64,000 nucleotides of DNA from Hyposmocoma kahamanoa. Taxonomy: Eukaryota; Arthropoda; Insecta; Lepidoptera; Cosmopterigidae. The position numbers and the translations under genes were made by a program. Below the pieces are notes generated by a model. That model searched no databases and had not been told where the DNA came from. It was given only the letters and a program-made list of their open reading frames with translations. Positions 1-10,841 of the stretch are shown here, piece after piece; within the stretch, counting starts at the first letter, position 1; each line of letters starts with the position of its first letter. The stretch lies in NCBI RefSeq assembly GCF_003589595.1, contig NW_020653750.1, positions 4,809,152 through 4,873,151 on the forward strand, written 5' to 3'.

Positions 1-586
1 CGAACGATCCAAGCAGATAGCTGTATGAGTCTCAACATGAGAGACCCTGGTGGCACTGCTGAAAAGCCGGGAAAGACTTACCGTTAACGCATATTTCTAT
101 CCCAGCATGATAAATAAGGTCATCTGGCATCTGGGAACAACTATTCCTGATGGGCTGCGCCGTTGTATACATATGTTGAGTGTCATCACTCAGGCAGTGG
201 AACAACATGTGTAGTGTAAAACTACGGACCCGTTTCATTTTCATCACTCCCATTATACGTTTTCTAGTAAACACCCTTACTTTTGAAACTTGATTCCTGA
301 AAGATTTCCAACCAATATTTACTAAAATATTAGTGTCTAAATTTGCTATTGTAAGCTATTTCTCGCACTTTGACAATTTACTCACTTTTCATGTCTGATT
401 TTGTCTGATTTTGTTTACTCACTTTTCATGTCCGATCTTGGCATATTCTATCGTACTGATAGTATCTCCGAATTTTGTTATTTCCAATGCTAATTACGTA
501 CTATTTCATAAATTTAACTATAAAAACATTCAACTTCAACTTCAACTTTTGTTTTGTATTTCAACTTTGGCTCCGTCGTTTTGCGC
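1..586. other. Unassigned AT-rich leader
   Basis: I recognise no gene here. A short partial tandem duplication is visible: a segment starting TTTACTCACTTTTCATG recurs with a 37-base offset (about 377-394 and 414-430). An open frame of about 80 codons on the minus strand near 32-274 matches nothing I know. The last 8 bases (579-586) are the left target duplication of the element that follows. Confidence 0.5.
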
Positions 587-1488
587 CTTAGACTATGGAA
601 ACTAAAGGACATGTTACGTTGACATATATAAATCAGACGTTATATGTATATGATGCATTTCGTCGTCGAAAACATAAACATATTATTGTCTTTGTTTAAC
701 TATTACGTGCCGTTTTAAGCCAAAAGAGATAGCATTACATTGGTCTGTGTCAAACACGGGAATCGAAAATTCGTAACGTCATTTTAAATGCCAACCGTGG
801 CCATTTCAAGTACATGAGGTACATGATACCGTTGTCAAAGGGAAGTACATCAAATGTCAAAACAAATGTTTTTCCAAATGTATTATTGAATTATTCACAT
901 GTATTATAATTAAATTGGACAAAAATATTGACAGTGAGAATAATTAGGTATTAATAAAAATGCGACGCTGCAGCATTAAAGGATGCGGCTTTAGAAAAAC
1001 TGCAAATCAATCGAATGTTACATTGCACAGGCATGTGTTATTTTTTTGTCTATAAATCACACAATAGCCCGAATATTTTATGTAATTAGACTTATTTAAG
1101 TAGTTTATTTATAAATCTTGCCAAATTTTGCTTTTGTTACTTTAGATTGCCTGTTTGTTTGTATATTTTGATGATTGTTGTTAACGATTATTTTGAGATA
1201 GTGTTGATCTTGTAAGCATACATATTATCGATATTCTGTTATTAAAACAATTCACTATGAGGTTTTTATTGTTTTATTATTATTATTTCAAGTTTTCCTA
1301 GAAATGAAAAAAGGAAGAAAGAATGGTTGGAAATCATAGGACTGCCGAATATAAACGTTGGATCAAAGACCATCTTCATTTCTTCGCTTCATTTTGAAGA
1401 GTCAAATTTTAACAGAACTTTTGGTAATATGCACGTTGATTCTGTACTTAGGGCAGCTCCTTTCTTTTATTTTTTTCCATCCTCTAAG
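587..1488 (+). mobile_element. P-superfamily-like DNA transposon, copy 1 (THAP-bearing, internally deleted)
   Basis: This 902-bp unit starts CTTAGACTATGG and ends CCATCCTCTAAG. The reverse complement of the end is CTTAGAGGATGG, so the terminal inverted repeats match at 10 of 12 positions and then fade. The unit is flanked by a perfect 8-bp direct repeat, TTTTGCGC, at 579-586 and 1489-1496. It encodes a THAP-type zinc finger split by an intron (960-1030 and 1293-1423). The same unit recurs at 27640-28402 (end-less) and 60107-61491. Copies 1 and 3 are nearly identical over the left part, but copy 1 lacks about 480 bp present in copy 3 just before the right end. A THAP domain plus 8-bp target duplications is the combination known for P-superfamily transposases; hAT elements also make 8-bp duplications but usually carry a BED finger. 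There is no transposase catalytic region, so this copy is non-autonomous. Assignment to the P superfamily is inference. Confidence 0.78.
960..1423 (+). pseudogene. Split THAP zinc-finger coding remnant (copy 1)
   Basis: Exon 1 (960-1030) begins with ATG and encodes MRRCSIKGCGFRK..., giving the first zinc pair C4-x4-C9 and ending at His23 plus two bases. Exon 2 starts after a TTTCAAG acceptor at 1293. It restores Ser-Phe-Pro, then KKEWLEIIGLPNINVGSK and ISSLHFEESNF, with the conserved Pro, Trp and Phe of THAP domains. The third zinc ligand has become Ser (ISSLHF rather than ICSLHF), so this copy would not bind zinc normally. The donor would be a rare GC type (AG|GCATGT), which is an inference from reading frame. 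Downstream coding sequence is absent apart from a possible short third exon near 1451-1488. Known THAP domains have the pattern C-x2-4-C-x35-50-C-x2-H and bind DNA at transposon ends or promoters. Confidence 0.75.
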
Positions 1489-1596
1489 TTTTGCGCGACG
1501 ATTTCGCCAACGTCAGGGTTGAAAGACATGTAGAGCGGTGGTGAGATAGATTGCCGGTTATTAAAATACTTCGGCGGTTATTATTCACATTGACGG

Positions 1597-1598
<2 letters not shown>

Positions 1599-1621
<23 letters not shown>
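1599..1621. repeat. (TA)n microsatellite
   Basis: Uninterrupted TA dinucleotides, followed by a short T run. Confidence 0.9.
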
Positions 1622-1627
<6 letters not shown>

Positions 1628-1639
1628 AATGTCATTACA

Positions 1640-2260
1640 AAAATATAATTTGGGGGCTCATGTTATTTTCTTTCTTTAGCAAACATTTTAGGAAGTTTGT
1701 TTTTCGTATTTAATTGTTTCTATCTTTTTTCTATATCTCTCGCTCTACGAGACGCTCGTCATTCTTGTACTGACCTTGGAGGCATCTGGTCTTCACCAGA
1801 CCTAGTAAATATACGAAGTCTCACCCTTTCGAAGTCCTACACCTGGTCTTACTCCCAACGCGCTTTCGCGCCTGCCTGATGACCAGTTCCTCGACTGCCT
1901 CACGCTAAACCTGGTCTTCACGTTTACGCTCCTCCTAACTGGACTGTGTACCTCACCTTCACCAAGCGAGTTTGGAGCGGCAGGAGTGACTGAAGCCGAC
2001 GCTCAAGACGAAGTAGAACTCCACCTCCGTGTACAAAGTGATAGAATCCACTGCTGCACTACCGCCGCTGTCGGTGCAGCCTCTCCACTCACCGCCTCCG
2101 CGCCGAACCCGCTGCGCTCCGGTTCTGCACCTCCGCCCTTGGTCTCCAACCTTGGAGGACGTCGGCCCGCACTTCGTGTACTCGACTTCGGGCTTCTCCT
2201 AACTTCACCTACACAGTACACTTTCATTTGCACCACACCACTCAACTCACCTACATAATA
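1640..2260. other. Unassigned stretch with a C-rich, CpG-containing core
   Basis: The core (about 1880-2240) is clearly richer in C and CpG than its surroundings and contains words such as CCTGGTCTTCACC that recur imperfectly. A 'TTGGGGGCTC' at 1650-1660 resembles the start of some retroelement primer sites but does not continue as one. It could be the eroded end of an LTR element or a host exon; nothing decides between them. Confidence 0.3.
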
Positions 2261-2964
2261 ACACTCTCAGGTTCTTCTGTTATAAACTTATTGTTGTACT
2301 TAATTATTCTCCTTTTTTTGATTGCATACCTTTCGTCCTTCTAACTCCTCTAACACTACACGTGGTGGTTTCCTGATCTCTATTGCCCGAGTTGTAGACA
2401 ATAGTTTGTCCAACTTCCGTTTCAACCAGAAACTACAAAACTGAGAAATTCTTGAATTGCTTGACACAGGTGTCATCGCGATCGTACATATCGACTCTGA
2501 CACGTGACAAATGTAGAGATGTAGAGAGAGGTTACGAAGGGTATGCAAGCAGCAATCACACAGTACCACACGAGGACACAAACTGATCCCGATCCTGATG
2601 CTCGAATCCCCCTTCCCCCCCAAATGACTCTCTGGATCTCCCCACCGGTCACTAACCGGCAAGCATTTTTGTTTGTTTGTTTCATGTCATTCATGTTTCA
2701 AAATTATTAAACTAAAAATCACAATATCCCATTTTTATAGACATTGACATAAGAAGCTTAAAAAATGCAAAATACGGATACGGAATGAACCTCATTGTTA
2801 AGTTAATTATTTATTTTTGTCATAAAAAACCATTTTTCACTACTATAAACATAAATTAACAAATTAAAGTCATAATAGTATAGTCCGTCAAGTCAGAAGG
2901 AATTGGAACGTAACCGAAATTCATAACAATCACTAACTTGAGATAGCCCAATGTCGTTCGAAAC
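2261..2964. other. No recognisable feature
   Basis: AT-rich sequence with short open frames on the minus strand (2300-2694) that lack any domain I recognise. Confidence 0.5.
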
Positions 2965-3064
2965 TTGACTAATATTTAAGTTATTATTTAATTGATGTTA
3001 AATTATTTTTATGTGGAATTACTCCACTAGGTTGTTATAATTATCAATACAAAGATCGAGTAAT
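2965..3064 (-). repeat. Family A repeat, tail fragment
   Basis: Contains 'AATTACTCCACTAGG' and 'TTATCAATACAAAGATCGA', which match the junction and tail of the tRNA-bearing repeat seen complete at 5695-6170 and 38920-39450. The tRNA-like part is missing. Confidence 0.65.
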
Positions 3065-4430
3065 GATAATTGACCACTACTTTACAATTAGCCGTATAAA
3101 CTAAGCGTTTGTGATAAATTAAAAAATGCGTGCAATCCGTCCTTTAAGGTGCAAACCGACAACACTAACTAACTTACTAACCAGATGACTAAGTAAGCAA
3201 GCAATCATCTTAAATAAACAATGCTTAGCATTCATGTAATGACATAAAAGTTATTGAAAGGGACACATTTTTGGAGGTTATCTGAAAACGACCCTAAAAC
3301 ATTTTATTTCCATTTTTTGTTAATTTTTCAAGGTGAGGGAATAAACCTTAAAAAATCGATTTGCTGTTTATCTACATAAGACGCGAGATTTTGAAATTTA
3401 TCAATAGTTGTCTCTGTAGTCGTAGTGGACACGAGATGTTAGGCGCCGCCCAAACGTGTGTCTAGCTTCTAGTTGCCGGTTGCTTGTATCCAACACAAGA
3501 CACGTTTGTTGTGTGGCACCTTAATAGGATGGCTTCTCACAATATCCTAATATTACTTAAAAGAGCGAGAAATCAGGGTGTCGGCAGACAGTTTTGTAGT
3601 AGCTGTGCATCCGCATTTATTGTCAACACGATTGCCCAACACATCGGATTGGATCGGAACATATAAAGCGTACTTTATATTTACACTAAATTGAAGGTTA
3701 GAACCACAGCAGTCACTGTCAGAACGTCGTTGTCTGTAAAAATATTACCGAATCCACTAAGGTGCGTTTCTTTAGTAACATTTCATTTTCGATCTTTAGT
3801 TTGTATTTATTTATTATCGGAACGAAGTGACTTATAAAGGCGTTCTATTCGTAGAAAAGTAGGTTAAGTAATTTACTTATATTAAATATTTCGCTGTTCG
3901 TTAATAAAGAACATATCATATAGCACCGAGTGCCTTACTAAACGGTAGTATGTAAAATTGCTTAGTAGATATTAAAGTTTATTTCTATGATATTAAGGTT
4001 TAGACATCTTTGTAATATTGTTCAGTTATACCATCTATAACTCAATAGACAGCGTAGTCGGGTATTTAGTACCTATAGTGCACCAGATGTCGCGACGAGA
4101 ATATATCAAATAGCTATTTTTGTAACTAATTCGTTACATTGACGAGCTACAATTTATCAAAGCTAGTATAATTTCTAGTATTAACAAACAAATCAACTAG
4201 ATGGCGCCTGTTTCACAGATATTTATGGATACTGATGGCTATTCGTTTATTTTGTTTAGGGTTAGCGCCATCTATCCATATTAGCAAGCGGTAATTCATA
4301 AATTTGTTGGTAACACGCTATGGTTATAATAATAGTTATAAATTAATGGTTACCTATATAAAACAACAAATTGTAATTATGGAACAACTTCCAGCAAGTC
4401 CTTTGTTTCATTGTAAGTCTTACTCATAAG
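3065..4430. other. No gene; one small inverted pair
   Basis: Mostly AT-rich sequence. TAGATGGCGC at 4198-4207 is answered by its exact complement at 4265-4274, 57 bases away, which could be the ends of a very short MITE. A patch at 3430-3490 is GC-richer but unassigned. Confidence 0.4.
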
Positions 4431-5694
4431 CCACAATTTGACGATCCTTTTACATTCTATGTTATTCATGGCGAAATAATGCAAAGTAGAATTTTATTTA
4501 AAGTAACGGAATGTACCAAGGTAGCAAAAGAATCTATGCGAGTGTGCTGTGCGGAGTTGTGTACGAGATGAAAAAGTTTCGAATCGTGTTTGGTTGATTA
4601 AAGTAACGGAATGAAATGGAGTAATTGAGTACTTTTTCAAAATTATTTGTTGGATAAACAGTTGCCGAACCGAGATGACATCACACTCGTTTAGGAGTTT
4701 GCGGATTGAATAATGGAAAGGATGGAAGTTCATGACTTTAACAACAGCTCTCTGCGCTCTTTTCAGGTTTATCAGGGTGGTCTTATGTGCACCGCTCCAG
4801 GATGTAATGCAGTAAAGTAGCAGTGATTGACAGGGGGCTAAATACACTGATTCGAGAAGGGCGCTGCTAGCTGCATATCTTAAATTTTTAAAAGCATATA
4901 TCAATTTTCGAACTCTAGAAGTAAGTGCTACAATATGGTGTTTGAAATTAAGATGTTTGTCAATTATGACACCTAAATATTTAATGTCGTTTGTATTGTC
5001 CAGTGTTGGACAAGCTCTGTAGGTTTAGTTGAGTATGAGTTCGACGGCTTGTACAATGGTGAGTTAGTATCGAAAAAGCATTCTCATGAGGTTGTGAGGA
5101 GATTTTGTATGAGAAAGTAATATATTTACTTTTGCTAGTATCCAGTGTAAGGTCATTCGCTCTGAGCCACTCGGTTACTGAGTTAAAACCAAATTGAGCT
5201 TGTGAAAATGTTTCATTCCAACTTGTGGCGCTGAATAATAAGACTGTGTCATCGGCGTAAGATATGATCTTGCCACCAGACAGGAGAAGAGCGCACAGTT
5301 GGTTAATGTAGACAAGGAATAGGATTGATCCTAATATGCTTCCTTGAGGAGCACCATATTCAATCGGTAATTCGTTACTCGTTATTTAGTCAATTGTATT
5401 AGTAGTTGTTACGCGCTGTTTTCTGTCAGAACGATAGTCCTGTAAAAGTTTGAGCTGCATTCCTCTAATTTCAAGTACTTCTGATTTGTTTAAAAGTAAA
5501 GCTATGTTTACAGTGTCAAAGGCTTTTGCGAGGTCAAGGAAGATAGCTAAACATTTATTCTTCGAGTTCAAATTTCTTACAGTGTAATCAGTCAGTTCAT
5601 CAACTGCGTCCTTCGTCGATGGCCCTGTTCTGAACCCAAATTGAGACGTCGATAGAAGTTTCTTAGTTTCTAAATAATTAACAAGTCTGTTATA

Positions 5695-6170
5695 TAATTA
5701 TTAATACAAAGATCGAACACTCAGAAAAAGCACTCAGAAAAAATTCCTTCGATCCGGTCGGATACGAACCGACGTCTTTTTGCATACCGTGCCAGACGCT
5801 ATACCAACTAAGCCACGGAACGAACCAACGGACCTCACGAATTTTTCTATGTGCTTGCGTCGTGTCTTTGTACTTGGTCTTTCAACGACTTTTTAGTCGT
5901 AGCGCCATCTATGAGAAATCTTTGACATATTTATCACCCAGTTAGTACCTTTACAGCTACCAGTTCTGGCGAGAGATGTCGCTATTCACTGTATTAATTA
6001 AATTTTTATTGAATTGATATTCAATTATTTTTTGTGAAATTACTCCACTAGTTTGTTATAATTATTAATACAAAGATCGAACACTCAGAAAAAGTACTCA
6101 GAAAAAATTCCTTCGATCCGGTCGGATTTCACAAAAAATAATTGAATATCAATTCAATAAAAATTTAATT
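5695..6170 (-). mobile_element. Family A tRNA-bearing repeat inserted in the LINE
   Basis: Flanked by a perfect 12-bp duplication of LINE sequence, AAGTCTGTTATA, at 5683-5694 and 6171-6182. On the minus strand it carries a tRNA-like head with an A box (TGGCTTAGTTGG) and a B box (GGTTCGTATCC) at about 5745-5815. This is followed by the family tail 'TTCGATCTTTGTATTAATAATTA'-type sequence written here in minus sense. The tRNA-like block lies near the 3' end rather than the 5' end, behind about 200 bases of body that includes GCGACATCTCTCGCCAG. A second, partial tail copy (6041-6125) precedes the body, so this insertion looks like a partial tandem dimer. Confidence 0.8.
5996..6170. repeat. 45-bp perfect inverted repeat inside the inserted family A element
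   Basis: The arm at 5996-6040 is the exact reverse complement of 6126-6170, separated by 85 bases that hold a second copy of the family A tail. The right arm ends exactly at the target duplication. Confidence 0.92.
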
Positions 6171-6390
6171 AAGTCTGTTATAGATTATTCTTTCAAGTAG
6201 CTTAGAAAGAGATGGCAATATTGCAATTGGACGGTAATTGTTAATATTGCTCTTATCGCCGCTTTTGTGAATAAGTTTTGTAAGGGCTGTTTTCAGTACT
6301 TTAGGAAAGTATTGAAAACAGTCCTTTTTATTAAAGAAGTTTTGAAAGTTACGCGCATTTTCCATTCGCGGTGTGGCGGTGTTCAACGAG

Positions 6391-7319
6391 TGAAAAGTGT
6401 GTGTGCTTCAATATCTTTCTATACCCGTTAGTAGCGTCTAATTGGTAAATGTTATCCCTCAGTGAACGGTATATTGTTTGTTATGACAATTTAGTTTGAC
6501 TTAGGTTTTTTTCAATCAAAATGCGAGTACAATCTGACCCATGTCAGTTAAATTGTCAATTAAGAAGGATTTTCGATGTCTAAAATAACCCCGTTCAAAG
6601 ATACCCAAAAGTCAAGGTAAATTTGAACTGCCACTTAAGCGCCATTTTCTTAAATATTTTTTTCTAATCCGTCATTGTAGGTAAAATCTATATAATAATC
6701 TATAAATCTATATTAGGCATGAAAGGACACTCATTAATCAATGTAATGTTATTTCGACCGATATATTTTTATTTTAATAAAGTAAAAACATGAGAAACAA
6801 CTTCGCTGTATACAAAGAATGTGATGCTGATAACAGGTACTTGACATTTCTATGTTATTGTAATAAATATATAATTGAAATATCATCTCTCATTAGCTGG
6901 ACTAATTATTTTGGTCTTGTTTTTAAGAACAGCTGAAATACTTTAAAATTCGTACACAAAAACAGTACCTTAATTTGGTTATTTTAGGATTAAATTACAA
7001 AAACTTAGTTTTTTTGGCAGTTTTTTTGGTAAAAATTTACATTCATTATTTTTTTTAGGCAATCCCCCACTTTTTTATGTACATGACAGATATTTTATTC
7101 AATTGCCGCTAATCTTACCTTTCCGAAAAAATATTTTTTATGTTCGTACTGCTTTTACTTCTCATAATATGATAATTTTAGAACAAACGTCTAGTAAACT
7201 AAGTATAACAAATCAAAATGGCTGCCATTCCTAGGGAGTCGAGTTTTGACTCCACATGTATTAGTGTTTTTCACATAATATATACTAAACACCCCCTTAA
7301 GGTTTGTACAGTGCGTGCC
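6391..7319. other. No recognisable feature
   Basis: AT-rich sequence without a supported open frame, structured repeat or match to the families in this window. Confidence 0.5.
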
Positions 7320-8815
7320 CTAACACACTGTATATATATACATATATGATGATTGCGTAGAGACTTCAGCAAGAAACCTTTTTCTGAAGGAAGCGATCGA
7401 CGGACTAGATTGGATGTGAGAATCGAGTCTGTTCCACAAATGCGCTGCGAGAAGAAAAAGAGTTAAAAAAGAAATTTGTATTGCAGCTGGGACGAACGAG
7501 CATTTTAGTGGTGCAAGGACGTCTTGAGCGGATGGGAGAGGGCAGCAGCTTAAACCGGGAATGAAGGCTGGAGGGGGAGTTACGGTCATAAGTATATTAA
7601 AAAGTGTGGACAGGATATGCACATCACGGCGGAGGCGAACTGGCAGCCATTTTAACCGAGCGCGAAATTCGGAGACATGACCATATTTATGCAATCCGAA
7701 AATAAATCGCATAGCTAGGTTTTGTAGGCGCTCTAGTTTGTTTAGAAGCTCTCCGGTTAAATCCAAGTAACAAACGTCGGCATAGTCGAGTATGGGAAAA
7801 GGAAGGGTTTGCGCAAGCATAATTTTGGTGTGAAAAGGGAGAAAGTATTGAAATCGTTTGAGAGAATGGAATGAGTAGTGCATTCGTCTACTGACCTCAT
7901 TGACATGAGAAGTCCAAGATAAGGTGCTGTCCATTACTAACCCCAAATTTTTTACTTTGTCAGTATATGCAATGGCAGTTACATCATATACCAACTCAGG
8001 TACCGAGGACCAATCCAACTTGCACCTTAATCTGCTACTACCAACAAACATGGCTTGAGACTTAGCGGGATTAACCAGGAGACCAAACGTCTTAGCCCAT
8101 GACTGAATGGCACAAATCGAAATTGAGAGCCGCTAGATTTTAAAACAGGAGAGGGGATATTAACAGCCTGAAGGGTACCAAGGAGGACATCGAAGTCAAC
8201 AGAGTTATAAGCACTGCTGAAATCCAACAAAGCAATGGCAGTGAGTTTCATTTCATCCATCACACGACGTATGTCTTCAATGCGTCTATGTCTTCAATGA
8301 ATGCTCCAACAGTACTGTGAGAAGGACGGAAGCTAGATTGAAACGGACATAAAAGGTTATTGGAGGTGAGGTGAGAATAAAGTTGTTTATTGACGATGGA
8401 TTCTAGGGCTTTCGAGAGAATGGGGAGAATGGAAGCAGGACGATATTGTGAGAAAGATATACGATTCGGAACTTTAGGGAGAGGTAGAACAAATTTTAAT
8501 AATTAAATAACATTGTGTAGAAAAAACATTGCACGAGAGAGAAAAATTTATAAAATGTGTTATAACAGGCCTGTGTCCTCCAACACAGGAAGAATCATGT
8601 CAAGGCTTAAATTGTCACTGCCGATGGCCTTGGCGGAGATAGAGCGGATACTCTTCTTTACAAGATCCTCTGAGACGATTCTAAAAGTGAAAGGGGAACT
8701 ATAAGGTGTGATAAGATTAGAAAGAAAAGTAAGAGTATTAGATTTAGTAAGATGGTTAAGGATGACTGCCGGAGTAGAAAAATGGGAGTTCAAGGAATTG
8801 AGATCCAAGTTGTAG
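7320..8815 (-). pseudogene. Non-LTR retrotransposon reverse transcriptase relic with internal deletion
   Basis: Minus-strand order: linker with SIRSISAKAIGSDNLSLDM (8808-8560); palm start LPLPKVPNRISFSQYRPAS and ILPILSKALESIVNKQL (about 8500-8380); PFQSSFRPSHSTVGAF; motif A ALLDFSSAYNSVDFDVLL (about 8235-8180). It then jumps directly to the thumb, WAKTFGLLVNPAKSQAMFVG (about 8100-8030), and a 243-codon open C-terminal part (8051-7320) with KNLGLVMDSTLSWTSHVNEV. The catalytic YADD block between motif A and the thumb is missing, a deletion of roughly 90 codons, and there are frameshifts near 8270 and 8510. It encodes no active enzyme. The family resembles the Jockey/CR1 assemblage of insect LINEs. 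Confidence 0.85.
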
Positions 8816-8819
8816 TGGA

Positions 8820-10261
8820 TTATTATTACTTACTTACTTTTATACACATTTTTAAGACTTTAAAGGCCTAAAATATAGGAATGCATTAGTCTTGCATTAA
8901 AATAATTAATAAAATTGAACAAAATCGATACTTTATTTAAAATAATAAGAGATTTCCATATTAATTTTTGTTTTGCAAACAATACGACGTTTAGTAACTT
9001 TCATTTGATAACTGTTTTCTGAATAACGTTTGTGGTCTATGCTGGTCGAGAAGTTCCAGTTATTGTACAGGAGTAACGTCATTTCGGTTCGGTTTTGAAT
9101 ACGACAGTTTGACGTTCAATTCGGATGTTGTGAATAAAAATGAAAAGAAATCGTCGACAACTGAGTTATCGTAAGGTTTTGAATCGACCGGCAGACCAGA
9201 TAAATAGTAGACATAAATTGGCCACCAAATTTGCCCACAGATTTTACCGCAGATTTTGTTGCTGGTCCATATGCATAATATAGGTATCTATTATTCTCAA
9301 CATCAGAGATTGATATCGTATTCCAAAACTATTCTAATGTGCTGATAAATTGAGGGGAATTGTTGATTTGGCCGTCTATTATAACTTACATGATTTACAG
9401 AATTTTGTTTCTCCGAAAACCCTTCGGTTTTTATTGAACAGATTTTATTTCATTTGTCCGAAAACGCGTTACGATTGTTTTTTATTACACCATTCAATGA
9501 CATTATGTGCCATTGACAAGATATTCGCTACCGATTCTCGTTTTCCCAATATTCCGTTTGACTTGCGTCTAGTCAACTAAACTGTTTTAGTCAACTAAAT
9601 ACCGAAATGAATATTTTGTTTTTGTACAGAAAATAGTATCGATAATACAGTTTCTGTTTTATGTTTTGTTTTAATTCGGATTTCATTTAATGTACTTAAT
9701 TGACACTAATTAACCATAAGTGAAGTTTATTAATTATGAATTAAGATGAAGTTGTTATTCAGAAATTTCTATAATTATTTAAAATACATATGTTCGGTAA
9801 CACAAACAAATTCACTGCTGACACAGATTCCAGTCGCAATCGCCAGTCGAGTCGCTGTCGCCACATGCGCTTACTTCAATTTTTCGGCTCGTGCTAACTA
9901 ACCTAACCTACTAAAGGGGAGCGTACCCATGATGATCCTGTCCAGGGACTACTTATACTTTACGGTGCTTTTGGACTAATTTTTATGTCTATATAATTTT
10001 ATCTAAGAAAAATAATTTTGTCAAAACGAATATTCAACAATCTATATTGTATGAAAAAAAACAGAATAAACATGAATAGACTAAACTTTTACTAAAAGAA
10101 TACATAGAGTTTAATTTTTCGAACAAATGATACTTTTGCTGTAAGATATTTCTGTAATACAAATTTATTTATCTATATCAAAACAGTCATCGCACCAATG
10201 AAAACAAGTCGAACCGTGTTCGGAATAATGAAATTCGGTAAAACTAAATTCGTATTTTTGA
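8820..10261. other. No recognisable feature
   Basis: AT-rich DNA. A small direct repeat (AGTCAACTAAA) occurs at about 9570-9600. No domain is recognisable in the short open frame at 9350-9580. Confidence 0.5.
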
Positions 10262-10335
10262 TAGGTAAACGTCGTGATGAAACCTGTAGCGTATTTAGGG
10301 GAGACCGGTGCCCAGCAGTGAGACTTATAACAGGT
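10262..10335 (+). repeat. Family D SINE, 3' fragment
   Basis: Carries GGAGACCGGTGCCCAGCAGT, the diagnostic 3' segment of the lepidopteran SINE present in longer form at 54569-54838. Confidence 0.7.
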
Positions 10336-10422
10336 TAACGATAAGAAAGTGTCATTATAAAGCATAATTGTATTCTGTTTGTAACGTTGAAGTATAAATT
10401 TTGTGGGTTAGATGACCTAAAG

Positions 10423-10841
10423 GGTGGTCAGTTTATAATACTACCTTAGATCAAGGTTAATGATCAGTATCTCAATAATTATCTATTATTGAGATAATGA
10501 TAATAAAAGGTATTTATAAAATTAATTGGAACAATAAAAAGGTACCGTTATCACCGCCGTGCCATTTGTTTGTTTTGTATTCGAGGCGTATCCACACGCG
10601 TCAAATGTCAATCTGAAAAGTCACAAAAAAAAAATTGGTTTTTCCAAATATTTTTCTTCGTGTTTATTTAGTTTTTTTCTAATAGTAATCTTTAGTAAAA
10701 AAGTGACATAACTATGAATCATCAAGGATAATTGTGGAATATATGATAATAATCATGATAATCAAGACAGAAAAAAAATGTCTTGATGATTTCGAATTCT
10801 CCCGTACATATACTCTACGGTAGTATTATAAACTCACCACC
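10423..10841. mobile_element. MITE candidate with 23-bp terminal inverted repeats
   Basis: GGTGGTCAGTTTATAATACT at 10423 is the start of a 23-base arm answered by its reverse complement at 10819-10841 with one mismatch. The interior is AT-rich, non-coding, and contains a 10-bp hairpin (TCTCAATAAT/ATTATTGAGA, about 10470-10494). I cannot define a target duplication with confidence. Confidence 0.5.

Larger units (their letters stand above)
4440..6390 (-). pseudogene. Non-LTR retrotransposon reverse transcriptase relic (Jockey/CR1-like group), interrupted
   Basis: Read on the minus strand, the order is canonical for a LINE reverse transcriptase. At 6386-6165: KTALTKLIHKSGDKS then NNYRPIAILPSLSKLLE. 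At 5690-5400: QFGFRTGPSTKDAVDEL, then the motif-A box FLDLAKAFDTV. At 5370-5090: GAPQGSILGSILFLVYIN and the catalytic YADDTVLLFS. At 4904-4494 there is a C-terminal part with YCITSWSGAHKTTL. Frameshifts and stops occur between the blocks, and the endonuclease part is absent. A 476-bp tRNA-bearing repeat (5695-6170) sits inside the palm domain and splits the frame; removing it rejoins the coding sequence. The clade within LINEs cannot be fixed by eye. Confidence 0.85.

Noticed and set aside
1451..1488. Third THAP exon encoding AAPFFYFFPSSK as the AVPTL box
   Set aside because: It overlaps the terminal inverted repeat and the frame across the junction is uncertain, so I do not claim it as coding.
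1650..1665. tRNA-Pro primer binding site (TTGGGGGCTC)
   Set aside because: The match stops after about ten bases and no LTR pair is visible.
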